Part shown: positions 7,395 to 15,510 of the stretch, in pieces | How positions within the stretch are numbered: the stretch's first letter is position 1 | How the letters are laid out: each line of letters opens with the position of its first letter | Source: a virus | Reading direction: 5' to 3' (one strand) | Length of the DNA: 36,291 bases | IMG/VR virus record: IMGVR_UViG_3300022871_000054 | Location: 1 to 36,291 of that record | Program-made: the position numbers and the translations under genes | Notes under the pieces: generated by a model | What the model was told of the DNA's origin: nothing | Seen by the model: the letters and a program-made list of their open reading frames with translations, nothing else | The model's database searches: none

Positions 7395-8731
7395 CTAAAT
7401 TACAAAAGCTGCAAAAAGCTTATCGTGAAAAACTGGCAAAGCTCAAAGAGTTGAGAGACTTGGAAACCAGAACAGCCGAGCAGGACACCGAGATTACAAC
7501 CATTATGGACGATATGGAAAAGCTTGGAACAGACATTGACACTGAGCATAGAGCGGCCAAACTTGAAGAAGATAACCTTTTTGCCGAAGGCGGTGATGAT
7601 ACAGAGGATGGAATAACCACAGAAATCGAAGATAAACCCATTTACAGATCCCGTTTTCCCCTGGGCGAACAATGCCGGGATATGATTATCGTTGCAAAAA
7701 ATGGACACGGCAAACCCACAGAAGAAGCCAGGTCAAGACTCGATCAAGTCGGAAAAAGGGAGCTTGAAACCCAAGAAACCCGGGCCGCTGGTGTTGGAAT
7801 GGTCGAGGCTGTTGGAGAGGATGGCGGGTTCTTACTTCAGGGAGAATCGGTTATCAGCCTCATGACAAACGGCTGGAATAACAATGCCTTATTGTCCAGA
7901 ACTGACTCCATGACCATTGGCGGCATGTTTTATGATCAATATGGAATTGATGAAGATTCCAGGGTTGATGATAGCCGTGGTGGTGGTATACGATGGTATA
8001 ACGACAAGGAATTGACAGAAATTGAAAGCACAAAAACCGTCTTGAAAAAAACAAGATGGGAGCCAAACCGATTGACCGGGTTATATTTTATGTCAAACGA
8101 AATCCAGCAGGATGTGCCGGCGCTTCAATCTGAAATGAATAATCTTTTTGGTGAGGAGCTTGCATTCAGAAAACAAGAAATGGTTTTTCGTGGATCCGGT
8201 TCTGGTGAAGCTCTTGGTTTGATCAATGCACCGAATAAGGTTTCCCAGGCAAAACAATCCGGGCAGGATGCTGATACTATTACCCACAGAAATATAACCA
8301 TGATGCTGACCAGAATACATTTGAAAAATCTCAATTCTGTTGTCTGGATTATAAACCAGAACACTCTTGACCAGCTTTTGAACCTTACTGTATCCGTTGG
8401 TACCGGTGGTGCAATTTCAAACGCTTTCATGCCAAATTTTGCGGGCGCTCCTGGCGTTATTGGTACTTTGTGGGGTTATCCTGTAATTCCAATTGAACAG
8501 GCTTCTACGCTGGGTGATCTTGGCGATATCATGCTGACTGATTTGAGCCAGTATAAAACGGTTGATCGCGGTGGTGTTGAAACTGCAATTTCCGGTCATA
8601 TTAAATTTCTGAATAATCAGACAGCAGTTCGATTTGTCACTCATTTTGATGGCCAGCCAAAACAAAAAGCGCCATTAACGCCGAATAAAGGGACTTCCAC
8701 AAGCTCCACTGTCCTTTTGGCCGCAAGATAA
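7391..8731 (+). CDS. Major capsid protein, HK97 fold
   Basis: This 446-aa protein builds the icosahedral shell. The first ~70 residues are a charged coiled coil (KLQKLQKAYREKLAKLKELRDLE...) acting as delta/scaffold domain, followed by an acidic linker and a probable protease site. Beyond it comes the HK97-type core: VEAVGEDGGFLLQGESV, PNRLTGLYFMSNEIQQDVPALQSEMN and GTLWGYPVIPIEQASTLGDLGDIMLTDLSQYKTVDRGGVETAISGH. It is preceded by its protease and followed by probable decoration genes. Confidence 0.93.
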   Translation: MTKLQKLQKAYREKLAKLKELRDLETRTAEQDTEITTIMDDMEKLGTDIDTEHRAAKLEEDNLFAEGGDDTEDGITTEIEDKPIYRSRFPLGEQCRDMIIVAKNGHGKPTEEARSRLDQVGKRELETQETRAAGVGMVEAVGEDGGFLLQGESVISLMTNGWNNNALLSRTDSMTIGGMFYDQYGIDEDSRVDDSRGGGIRWYNDKELTEIESTKTVLKKTRWEPNRLTGLYFMSNEIQQDVPALQSEMNNLFGEELAFRKQEMVFRGSGSGEALGLINAPNKVSQAKQSGQDADTITHRNITMMLTRIHLKNLNSVVWIINQNTLDQLLNLTVSVGTGGAISNAFMPNFAGAPGVIGTLWGYPVIPIEQASTLGDLGDIMLTDLSQYKTVDRGGVETAISGHIKFLNNQTAVRFVTHFDGQPKQKAPLTPNKGTSTSSTVLLAAR

Positions 8732-8757
8732 TTTTTAAATAAAAAAGGAGGTCCATA

Positions 8758-9237
8758 ATGGGTCTTTATCCGAGAATTCCAGAAGACGCGGTGCCTGTTG
8801 TTTTAACAGCACCTGTTACCACTAATGGCGGCGTGACGACCGACTATATCAGCCTCAAGCTGGCCCACATGGTTTACCTTGAGCTTATTTTTACGCAGGC
8901 TCAAGCAGATGCAACCGGGATCGATCCTGTTCAGTGTACGGCGGTTGATGGATCTGATTCAAAGGCAATCACAAACATGCTGCCAATTTTTTCAAACACC
9001 GATATCAGCCTTACAAGTGTATTGACCAGGAGAACCGATGCCATCACTTACGATTTGCCCGCAACCGCAAAAAATATGATTGTCGTAATGCAGATTGATC
9101 CTGCCGGTTTTGATATTGAAAATGGGTTTGACGTCCTTGGTGTTACGATTGACAATTCAGGCCAGGCCACGGATTTTGTGAGCGTTGTTGCTCATGTTGT
9201 GCCAAGATACAAGGATTCCAATTATATTGTTGATTAA
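8758..9237 (+). CDS. Putative virion protein, 159 aa
   Basis: Family not recognised. The sequence is beta-rich with many Thr, Val and Asp residues and no Lys-rich or membrane segment (for example PVVLTAPVTTNGGVTTDYISLKLAHMVYLELIF), which fits a head-decoration or capsid-stabilising protein. It follows the capsid gene directly and has a very strong SD (AAGGAGG), indicating high expression as expected of an abundant virion protein. The structural role is inferred from position and composition. Confidence 0.6.
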   Translation: MGLYPRIPEDAVPVVLTAPVTTNGGVTTDYISLKLAHMVYLELIFTQAQADATGIDPVQCTAVDGSDSKAITNMLPIFSNTDISLTSVLTRRTDAITYDLPATAKNMIVVMQIDPAGFDIENGFDVLGVTIDNSGQATDFVSVVAHVVPRYKDSNYIVD

Positions 9238-9250
9238 TTTCAGCCTAACA

Positions 9251-9272
9251 GTCACGGGGGAAACTCCGTGAC
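9251..9272 (+). promoter_or_regulatory. Intercistronic hairpin
   Basis: GTCACGG (9251-9257) pairs with CCGTGAC (9266-9272) around an 8-nt loop, between a virion gene and the SD of the next gene. No T-run follows, so it is more likely an mRNA-stability or translation element than a terminator. Confidence 0.5.
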
Positions 9273-9286
9273 AATAGGAGTAAACC

Positions 9287-9469
9287 ATGGATCAAGCAGG
9301 TATCAAAGAGGTTTGTGACGCAATAATTACCAGGCCCGGATTTAAACAATTTATGTCTGGTGAAATTGCCAGGCAGTTGAAAGAGGCCAACAAACCCAAA
9401 AAAGAAACGGCCACATCAAAATCGGCCATGAAAAGAGAAAAGGCAGTAAAAAATAATCTTATAAAATAG
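9287..9469 (+). CDS. Small basic protein, 60 aa
   Basis: The N-terminal half is helical (DQAGIKEVCDAIITRPGFKQFMSGEIARQLKEA) and the C-terminal half is Lys-rich and likely disordered (KPKKETATSKSAMKREKAVKNN). It has an AGGAG SD and lies inside the capsid-decoration block. It could bind nucleic acid or be a minor internal head protein; no family recognised. Confidence 0.6.
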   Translation: MDQAGIKEVCDAIITRPGFKQFMSGEIARQLKEANKPKKETATSKSAMKREKAVKNNLIK

Positions 9470-9481
9470 GAGAGGTGACAA

Positions 9482-10018
9482 ATGCCTAACTATGCACCAT
9501 CAACACGAGCAAGAATCTCGGATCTCATCCTGGGAATGCGAGTAGACACCCCAAACGTTGACGTTTCAGATGCAGTACACCTTCATCAAGCACAAGTAGA
9601 AGATTTCAACGTCTATGGATCAATCCTTTTAATGAATTTATTTATGGAAGTTGTAACAGTGTTAGAGGCAAGTGCGGCATTGTTTCAATATACATATTCC
9701 TGTCTTTTGCACACAGGCGGTGCAATTGCAGCAACTAAGCTGGGGCTTGTCAGTACATCTATATCAGGCTTAACAGAAGGCCAAAGGGTAACATGGGGCG
9801 GCGGCGCCGTATCCGGATCAAACCATAATGTTACAGGTAGTGCCGGTGTTGCAGATAAGCCGGTGGGCCTTGGTCAGCCAATAATTGTTGGATATAAAAA
9901 TGCTGTTTCAACTATTGGCCATCTTACAACCACACAGGATATTGCAACCGGGGTCGTTTTTCATTCATTGTTTTATGTTCCCATGTCTGCCGGCGCTTAT
10001 GTAGAGGCCGCATATTAA
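9482..10018 (+). CDS. Putative virion protein, 178 aa
   Basis: Not assigned to a family. It is rich in Gly, Ala, Thr and Val with little charge, including TWGGGAVSGSNHNVTGSAGVADKPVGLGQPIIVGYKNAV, which suggests a secreted-like beta structure exposed on a virion. It has a good SD (AGGAG) and lies in a run of co-oriented structural genes. Gly/Thr-rich periodicity resembles the 195-aa protein two genes downstream; they may be related, but identity is too low to judge by eye. Confidence 0.6.
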   Translation: MPNYAPSTRARISDLILGMRVDTPNVDVSDAVHLHQAQVEDFNVYGSILLMNLFMEVVTVLEASAALFQYTYSCLLHTGGAIAATKLGLVSTSISGLTEGQRVTWGGGAVSGSNHNVTGSAGVADKPVGLGQPIIVGYKNAVSTIGHLTTTQDIATGVVFHSLFYVPMSAGAYVEAAY

Positions 10019-10027
10019 GGGGGTATT

Positions 10028-10207
10028 ATGACTGTTAAACTTGAAACCAATATCCAAAGATTCAACGGGGTATCATCCGACGATAAACCTGAAAGCCCCC
10101 CTGAAGGATCAACCTTTCATGCCATTGATACTGGAGAAAAACAGATTTTCCATGATGGTATGTGGGAGGATGATCTGAGCCTGATTTATGCTTTTAACGC
10201 AAATTAA
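10028..10207 (+). CDS. Small phage protein, 59 aa (DTGE motif)
   Basis: This short ORF has a GGGGG SD. It reads MTVKLETNIQRFNGVSSDDKP, then PPEGSTFHAIDTGEKQIFHDGMWE. The order F-x-G-x-S-x-D-x-KP ... G-S-x-F-x-x-x-D-T-G-x-x-x-I-x-x-G-x-x-W recurs in small tail- or head-associated phage proteins. It ends LSLIYAFNAN. Its position among virion genes suggests a small structural component. Confidence 0.65.
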   Translation: MTVKLETNIQRFNGVSSDDKPESPPEGSTFHAIDTGEKQIFHDGMWEDDLSLIYAFNAN

Positions 10208-10222
10208 AATATGAGGTGATTT

Positions 10223-10810
10223 ATGTACGGACAAGATGCAGACGGGGTCGGACGGGCTCCATTAATTGACAGTAAACGTCAACTGGTTATGGCCGGGGCT
10301 TTTGCCGAAGCCGTAAAAGATGGAAAGTGCTTCTCGGGTGCTAACCAAACCGGAACAGTCTGGACGGTTGGCCTTGCAACGACCAATACTGGCTTGTGTA
10401 TTGCAAATCCCATTGGATCAGGAAAAATTCTTAGTCTCTTGGCTGCCGGATATTCTGAGGTCGTCGCTCCCACAGGCATTGCAGACGCTTGGATTGCAAC
10501 AGGATATCATGCCAGCACAGATGTGATCCTTGGCGTTATTGGAGTAGCAAGGAACTTGAAAGTCGGTGCGGCGGTTGGTGTTGGAAAAGTCTATACCGGA
10601 GCCACCCTGCCAGTAGCTCCCACCTATACATTCCCTATCATGACCGGCCATACATCGGCGGCATTATCAACGTCAGCAGCTCCCGGGCTTATCAGAATTG
10701 ACGGACTTGTATCACTTCCACCTGGTGCTTTCGCAATCATCGCAAACTTTACCATTGGTGTTGCAGTCGGTGCAAAGGGTGCTATTCTTTGGCAAGAATT
10801 GGACGAATAA
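10223..10810 (+). CDS. Putative virion protein, 195 aa
   Basis: Gly/Ala/Val-rich with low charge (GKILSLLAAGYSEVVAPTGIADAWIATGY; VGAAVGVGKVYTGATLPVAPTYTFPIMTGHTSAALSTS). It looks like a beta-structured particle protein. The N-terminus, MYGQDADGVGRAPLIDSKRQLVMAG, resembles the start of phage surface proteins that anchor by a short conserved leader. AGGTG SD; a GC hairpin lies just after the stop. Decoration-type role inferred from neighbourhood. Confidence 0.6.
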   Translation: MYGQDADGVGRAPLIDSKRQLVMAGAFAEAVKDGKCFSGANQTGTVWTVGLATTNTGLCIANPIGSGKILSLLAAGYSEVVAPTGIADAWIATGYHASTDVILGVIGVARNLKVGAAVGVGKVYTGATLPVAPTYTFPIMTGHTSAALSTSAAPGLIRIDGLVSLPPGAFAIIANFTIGVAVGAKGAILWQELDE

Positions 10811-10817
10811 AACTATT

Positions 10818-10835
10818 GGCCGGGTAAAACCGGCC
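10818..10835 (+). promoter_or_regulatory. Intercistronic hairpin
   Basis: GGCCGG (10818-10823) and CCGGCC (10830-10835) form a perfect 6-bp GC stem with loop GTAAAA. It is followed by TTAAA and then the SD (AAAGGTG) of the next gene. The T-run is too short for a confident terminator; partial attenuation or 3' end protection is possible. Confidence 0.5.
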
Positions 10836-10849
10836 TTAAAAGGTGATCC

Positions 10850-11455
10850 ATGAAATTTGATTCAAAAATAACGCCAAGATTTTTTAAAGCTGTGTTTGGT
10901 AAAACATCAACAGATAATTATCATCCTATTATAGCAGATCCATCAACATGTGGTCTTTTGACGTCAGAACATAACGATATCGCAGTTCATGAGGGCCATT
11001 ATTTTAGATCTGGGCTTAATTATACCCTGGCAAATGGCAATGTCGCTGGATTCGGAATGTCCATCCCTAATGCCGGGAAAGAAATACATATGTCCTGGGA
11101 ATTTACAGCCACAGCAAATGGTGTTTTTACATTAAAAGAAGATGTTACGAGCTTTGCAGGTGGCGCCACTGTTACCCCATTGAATCATAACAGAGTCAAA
11201 GCCAGCACGAACCCATCAATCACAACATGTATAAAAGGTATGACAGGAGTAAGCCCTATCACGCCAACCGGGGGAACAACCATTTTAAATGCCATACTGT
11301 CAACTGCAAGAGGATCGTCTATAAATCGAGACACAAGCGCTGAACTTATTTTAAAACCGTCGTCAAATTATTTTTGGCAGTACACAAACGGAACAAGTGC
11401 AAATGTGATCCAATTAATATTAACCTGGCATGATCATATTCCATGTGTATCATAG
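10850..11455 (+). CDS. Putative virion protein, 201 aa
   Basis: Not assigned. The N-terminus (FDSKITPRFFKAVFGKTSTDNYHPIIAD) precedes a beta-rich body (EIHMSWEFTATANGVFTLKEDVTSFAGGATVTPLNHNRVKASTNPSI) and a GGTTILNAILSTARGSSINRDTSAELILKPSSNYFWQYTNGTSANVIQLILTWHDH-type end, which resembles jelly-roll trimming or decoration proteins of virions. It is the last gene before the head-tail connector. It was probably acquired as a decoration protein; function not shown. Confidence 0.6.
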   Translation: MKFDSKITPRFFKAVFGKTSTDNYHPIIADPSTCGLLTSEHNDIAVHEGHYFRSGLNYTLANGNVAGFGMSIPNAGKEIHMSWEFTATANGVFTLKEDVTSFAGGATVTPLNHNRVKASTNPSITTCIKGMTGVSPITPTGGTTILNAILSTARGSSINRDTSAELILKPSSNYFWQYTNGTSANVIQLILTWHDHIPCVS

Positions 11456-11463
11456 GAGTTTAA

Positions 11464-12249
11464 ATGATAACCGAACTTGTCACATTACCAGCCCAATATC
11501 CGGTCTCACTCACAGAGGCAAAAAAGCAATGTGAGATTGACGATGATGATACGGCACATGACACATACGTCAAAAGTCTGATCATGGCCGCAACCGGACG
11601 GGCGGAACAGTATTTGCATAGGCGTCTGGTTACCCAAACATGGAAGTATTATATGGACGGTTGGCCTTATGGGTCATCTATCCGGCTTCCTTTCGGGCGC
11701 CTTCAATCCGTGACAAGTATAAAATATAAAGATTCTGACGGTGACGAATCGACCTTTTCAAGCGATGATTACATCGTGGATACAAACAGCGAACCCGGGC
11801 TCATTGAACTTGGATATGAGGAGTCATGGCCAACAGTAACCCTTTATCCTTCAAACCCGATTAAAATAGAGTTTGTTTGTGGGTATTATATCGGGTCCAC
11901 ATGGATCAAAGAAACGGCATACGCAGAGAATGCCCTTGTCCTGCCAGCCACAGAAAACAGACTTGTTTATAAATGCACAACAGAATTGACAAGCCTTACC
12001 ACGGCTCCCACATGGCCATTAACCATCGGTGGGACTGTAGCGGATGGAACAGGAGTAACAGAAGGAGTGTGGACATGTGTTGGTCTTGCAGTACCAGAAA
12101 TAATCAGACATGCCATAAAACTTGATATATCTGATTTCTTTGAGAACCGGGAAACGGAAGTCTATATACCAAATCATTTTACACTTAAAACCTGGGAAGC
12201 CTTGTTGTTCCCATGCAAATTATTTGGAGGGATCGTTGAAAATGACTAA
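11464..12249 (+). CDS. Head-tail connector (gp6/gp15-like) with inserted carbohydrate-binding-like domain
   Basis: This 261-aa protein docks under the portal to form the neck. The N-terminal half matches phage connector proteins: LTEAKKQCEIDDDDTAHDTYVKSLIMAATGRAEQYLHRRL, RLPFGRLQSVTSIKYKD and IKIEFVCGY. The family's last helix (VPEIIRHAIKLDISDFFENRETEVY) is separated from it by about 65 extra residues (about 144-208) reading TAYAENALVLPAT, YKCTTE, APTWP, GGTVADG and VWTCV. That pattern is the small beta-sandwich module frequent in phage surface proteins. Typical connectors are nearer 190 aa. It overlaps the next ORF. Confidence 0.82.
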   Translation: MITELVTLPAQYPVSLTEAKKQCEIDDDDTAHDTYVKSLIMAATGRAEQYLHRRLVTQTWKYYMDGWPYGSSIRLPFGRLQSVTSIKYKDSDGDESTFSSDDYIVDTNSEPGLIELGYEESWPTVTLYPSNPIKIEFVCGYYIGSTWIKETAYAENALVLPATENRLVYKCTTELTSLTTAPTWPLTIGGTVADGTGVTEGVWTCVGLAVPEIIRHAIKLDISDFFENRETEVYIPNHFTLKTWEALLFPCKLFGGIVEND

Positions 12250-12409
12250 AATGGTAGACAATGCTGCCGTACCATCCGGTATTTTTGGGATAATGGTTGG
12301 ATTCCTTCACGATTGTGGAAATGAAATTTTGATATTATTTTCTATAGTTTTGATTTTATGTCAATTGCTTAGGATGTTTTATAAATTTATGAAATGGATT
12401 AGAGGATGA
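12242..12409 (+). CDS. Small membrane protein, 55 aa, holin-like
   Basis: This short ORF starts inside the connector's 3' end, with GGAGGG about 12 nt upstream, and ends by overlapping the head-closure ATG (ATGA). It has a hydrophobic segment (ILILFSIVLILCQLLRMFY) and a basic tail (KFMKWIRG), with a weaker hydrophobic stretch before it (SGIFGIMVGFL). Such small proteins with a charged tail can be holins or membrane anchors. The same frame is open upstream to 12122 but that part overlaps the connector and lacks an SD. Confidence 0.5.
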   Translation: MTKMVDNAAVPSGIFGIMVGFLHDCGNEILILFSIVLILCQLLRMFYKFMKWIRG

Positions 12410-12735
12410 GGGCGGGCAGTTTAAGACACAGAGTATCGATACAAGAAAGTGTGCAGACGCCAGACGGTAGGGGAGGCTTCAGCACAGTATTTAGCGATGT
12501 AACCGGTATGGGAAGTGTGCCAGCAGCGATCTGGCCGTTATCATCAAAAGAACAACTTGACGCCATGAAACTTGAATCAGTGATAACAAATAAGATCCGG
12601 ATCCGATACCGGGCCGGGATAACTTCAGCAAATAGGATTTTATTTGGATCAAGGATTTTTAATATTCGGGGAGCGCCGATTAATTCTGATGAAAAAAATA
12701 AGACTTTAGATTTTTTGGTCCAGGAGGATATCTGA
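12406..12735 (+). CDS. Head closure/head-tail adaptor (SPP1 gp16-like)
   Basis: This 109-aa protein closes the connector channel after packaging. It has the family hallmarks MRAGSLRHRVSIQ, PDGRGGFSTVFSD, VPAAIWPLSSKEQLDA, a KIRIRYRAGI strand and RIFNIRGAPINSDEKNKTLDFLVQE. Length is typical. It is coupled on both sides by overlapping stop/start codons. Confidence 0.88.
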   Translation: MRAGSLRHRVSIQESVQTPDGRGGFSTVFSDVTGMGSVPAAIWPLSSKEQLDAMKLESVITNKIRIRYRAGITSANRILFGSRIFNIRGAPINSDEKNKTLDFLVQEDI

Positions 12736-13151
12736 TGACTTTTGAAATTGAATGGTATGGTGGCCAAGTTTTAAACGCTTCCAAAATCGCCCTTGATACT
12801 GCATCTAAAAAGGTCGCTAAAATGGTTATGGAAGATGCAAAAAAGATCCTGAAACAAAAAGCCAAAACCACAACAGATAAAGGCCTATTAAGTCAATTTT
12901 ATGTTGATGAGAGCTTGTTTAAAAACGGTGGGTATTTGGTTTGGTGTCAGGGGCCTAAAAAATGGTGGGGCAAATATCATGCCAGTTTTTTTGAACTTGG
13001 AAATGTTTGGATACATCCGTATGGAAACAAATCACTTCCAAAAATTAATTTACCAGCAAATCCATTTATGAGGCCAGCGGCAAGGAAAAATAAACACAAG
13101 GCAACAAAAGTATATCAAGACAGCTTAGATGCTTGGTTAAAGGCAGGGTAA
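12735..13151 (+). CDS. HK97 gp10-like neck/tail completion protein
   Basis: This 138-aa protein shows the gp10-family plan: an N-terminal helix with DTASKKVAKMVMEDAKKILKQKAKTTTDKGLL, a central YLVWCQGPKKWWGKYHASFFELG and the conserved PANPFMRPAARKNK. Members connect the head-tail interface to the tail. It starts in the TGATG overlap with head closure and overlaps the next gene by 1 nt. Confidence 0.85.
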   Translation: MTFEIEWYGGQVLNASKIALDTASKKVAKMVMEDAKKILKQKAKTTTDKGLLSQFYVDESLFKNGGYLVWCQGPKKWWGKYHASFFELGNVWIHPYGNKSLPKINLPANPFMRPAARKNKHKATKVYQDSLDAWLKAG

Positions 13152-13564
13152 TGGATTTATTATTTCAAGCCATATATAACCATTTTTCAGCCACAACCGG
13201 AAGCGGTTTTTATAACGATGTGTCAGGCCGGATGTATCCCAATTTTGCCAGCCAGGGTGCCAGCTTCCCATATTGCGTTTATTTTTCCGTAGTTGATGGC
13301 AATGACCTTGATTTTTCAGATGAAAGCGAAGATTTTTTATTACAGTTTAACATTTTCAGTCAAAATACTTCAAGCATTGAGGCCGGGAACCTACTTGAAA
13401 GCCTTAAAACTATGTTCGATAATTGCAGCTTGACAGTGACGGGATGGAGACATTTACAATTTCAGAGAGGGAACATATACCCTAACGGTGATTATGAACA
13501 GAGCCCACCAATACAGGGGTATTCAGTTGAATATAACGTCTTACTTGAAAAGGCTCGGAGCTAA
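13151..13564 (+). CDS. Tail terminator protein (DUF3168-like)
   Basis: This 137-aa protein probably caps the tail tube. Recognisable parts are MDLLFQAIYNHF, the SFPYCVYFSVVDGN strand, DFLLQFNIFS and LLESLKTMFDN. ATG 13151 is preferred over 13133 because it forms the TAATG overlap with gp10 that is used throughout this operon. It ends overlapping the first glycosyltransferase-type gene. Confidence 0.8.
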   Translation: MDLLFQAIYNHFSATTGSGFYNDVSGRMYPNFASQGASFPYCVYFSVVDGNDLDFSDESEDFLLQFNIFSQNTSSIEAGNLLESLKTMFDNCSLTVTGWRHLQFQRGNIYPNGDYEQSPPIQGYSVEYNVLLEKARS

Positions 13565-14169
13565 TGATAACCCTGAAAAATAAATATAAAGGCCAAATAT
13601 TAAATATTGTCGGCAAGGGACCGTCTTTGAGATATTTAAAAACTGAGCATTTTATCCCAGGTCCAATAGTAACAATCAATCATGCCATAATAGCAGTAGA
13701 GCAATTTAATTTTGATGACGTATATTCAATGCAGAAAGATGGTGGGAACCGGCGTATTTCTTTGAGTCAGCAGGATTTAAACCCGAGTTGTGAGCATTCA
13801 GGAGATTGTGGCGATACCTGTGGCGGAATGACAAGGCCAAAAAAAGCAACTCTCCTTGTTCATAGACACGAATCTTTATTTTGTTTTCCTGAATACAAGC
13901 CAAGAGTGGTTTTTGATTGGGATCTTTTAGGATTGCCGGGGAACGAAAACTCAATGATTTTTTCAATTCAAATCGGTAAATTATTTGGGTGTACTGGATT
14001 TCGGTTTATTTCGTTTGACATGCACACTCATGGAGACAATAGAACTTATATACCCGGAATGATAGAAGATATGCCGAATAATCCCTATCAATCTCAAGTG
14101 CCAAAAATAGCACAATATATAAACGGGTTTGATTCAATGTGGGTCACACCGAAAAAGGAGCAAGAATGA
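13564..14169 (+). CDS. MptE/DUF115-like glycosyltransferase-type protein
   Basis: This 201-aa protein begins GQILNIVGKGPSLRYLK; the G-x-GPSL loop is the nucleotide-binding hallmark of DUF115/MptE-like and sialyltransferase-like proteins. Later elements include TINHAI and SIQIGKLFGCTGFRFISFDMHTHGDN, typical of the second half of that fold. Probably it transfers or activates a sugar-type group. A Cys cluster (CEHSGDCGDTC, about 77-87) is unusual and could bind metal. It is translationally coupled to both neighbours inside the tail module, suggesting modification of a virion or host surface component. Confidence 0.6.
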   Translation: MITLKNKYKGQILNIVGKGPSLRYLKTEHFIPGPIVTINHAIIAVEQFNFDDVYSMQKDGGNRRISLSQQDLNPSCEHSGDCGDTCGGMTRPKKATLLVHRHESLFCFPEYKPRVVFDWDLLGLPGNENSMIFSIQIGKLFGCTGFRFISFDMHTHGDNRTYIPGMIEDMPNNPYQSQVPKIAQYINGFDSMWVTPKKEQE

Positions 14170-15449
14170 TGGAGCAAAAAGTATCAATAATTATCCCGGT
14201 CATAAGACCAGAAAGCGCAGAAAGGTGTATTGAGGCTATCAGGAAAAATGCAGGGTGTGATAGTTATGAAATAATATCTGCCGTTGATGTTGATGGTATC
14301 GGATGCCCGAAAATGGTAGAAATACTTACAAAACAGGCCAAATACGATCTTGTCATGTTTCTTGGAGATGACACCATCCCTGAAAGAGACTTTTTAAAAC
14401 ACGCCATTGACGCCATGGAAAGTTTTCCTGACGGATGGGGCGTGGTTGGATTACATACACTTGACATAAGAATTGAAACCGGTAACCCACTCGCACACTG
14501 GATGGCCCATAAAAAGATGCTTGAGCATATCCCTGACGGTAATTTCTTTTCTACCGAATATCATCATTGTTGGTGTGATAATGAATTAAAAGATGTTGCT
14601 GATGAATTGGGCCGGTGGGCATATGCTAAAAAATCAAAAATAACGCATATGCATCCTGTCAATAAATTGGCCCGGGATGATGCAGGATATAAAAAAGCGT
14701 ATGGCAATGGCCATGATACAAATGATTTTAAGATATACTGCCAGCGCAAACGTGCCCGGATGCAGGAAAGATATGGAATCAAGCTCGCAATAGCCGTGCC
14801 ATTGACGGACGAAACAGTTTACCGACAATTCTTCTTTTCTTTTGTCAAAGTCATAACGGAATATATGAGCAGCCTGGTGAAAAATGGAAAGCCAATATCA
14901 TTCGATGTTTTAATGCCGGACTTCCCCTGTCAAATTGATGCAGCACGAAATAATTTGGTTCAGAAAGCCCTTCTGTCAGGATGCACACATATTTTAATGA
15001 TGGACACAGACCAGATCTACCAGACAACCGGAATGATCGAAAAAATGTTGGCTCATGATAATCCTGTTGTCGGGGCTCGTGTCCATCGGCGGTACCCTCC
15101 TTTTGATCCGTTATTGCTCAGGGGGGATCCTGGGAAATTATATCAGGTGCCGGACGATGAAATAAAAAACGAGGATGGAAGTTTTAACGAGGATCTTCCA
15201 GTGGACTATACCGGGACAGGGTGTATCCTTTATGATATGAAAATTTTTAATGACATGATACCCTTAAAATGGTTCAGGTTTTCCGTGGGTGATCATGGTC
15301 AGCCGATAGGAGAAGATATCAATTTTTGCGATGAGCTGAAAAAAGCAAATATCCCTATCATTGTTGACTGCTCGATTGATATAAAACACTTGTCAACCAT
15401 GGCGATCGATTGGGGAACATATAAATTATTCCAGAAAATAATGAAATAA
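14166..15449 (+). CDS. Tandem GT-A glycosyltransferase (GT2-like), two domains
   Basis: This ~427-aa protein has an N-terminal GT2-like domain (VSIIIPVIRPESAERCIEAI, then MFLGDDTIPERDF with the DxD-type acidic motif about residues 67-69). A second glycosyltransferase-like domain follows from about residue 205 (LAIAVPLTDETVYRQFFFSFV, DAARNNLVQKAL, HILMMDTDQIYQ around 280, and GEDINFCDELKKANIPIIVD). Start ATG 14166 has an AAGGAG SD and overlaps the previous stop; ATG 14169 is equally possible. Together with its neighbour it probably glycosylates tail or capsid proteins, or the host envelope. Confidence 0.75.
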   Translation: MMEQKVSIIIPVIRPESAERCIEAIRKNAGCDSYEIISAVDVDGIGCPKMVEILTKQAKYDLVMFLGDDTIPERDFLKHAIDAMESFPDGWGVVGLHTLDIRIETGNPLAHWMAHKKMLEHIPDGNFFSTEYHHCWCDNELKDVADELGRWAYAKKSKITHMHPVNKLARDDAGYKKAYGNGHDTNDFKIYCQRKRARMQERYGIKLAIAVPLTDETVYRQFFFSFVKVITEYMSSLVKNGKPISFDVLMPDFPCQIDAARNNLVQKALLSGCTHILMMDTDQIYQTTGMIEKMLAHDNPVVGARVHRRYPPFDPLLLRGDPGKLYQVPDDEIKNEDGSFNEDLPVDYTGTGCILYDMKIFNDMIPLKWFRFSVGDHGQPIGEDINFCDELKKANIPIIVDCSIDIKHLSTMAIDWGTYKLFQKIMK

Positions 15450-15510
15450 ATATAAACTTGTTAAGCAGGACTGGAGCCCCTAATAACAAAAAGATAGGAG
15501 GACAGATATC

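Noticed and set aside
12122-12241. Upstream extension of the small membrane ORF
   Set aside because: It overlaps the connector's conserved last helix and lacks an SD; ATG 12242 fits the start-stop overlaps of the operon.
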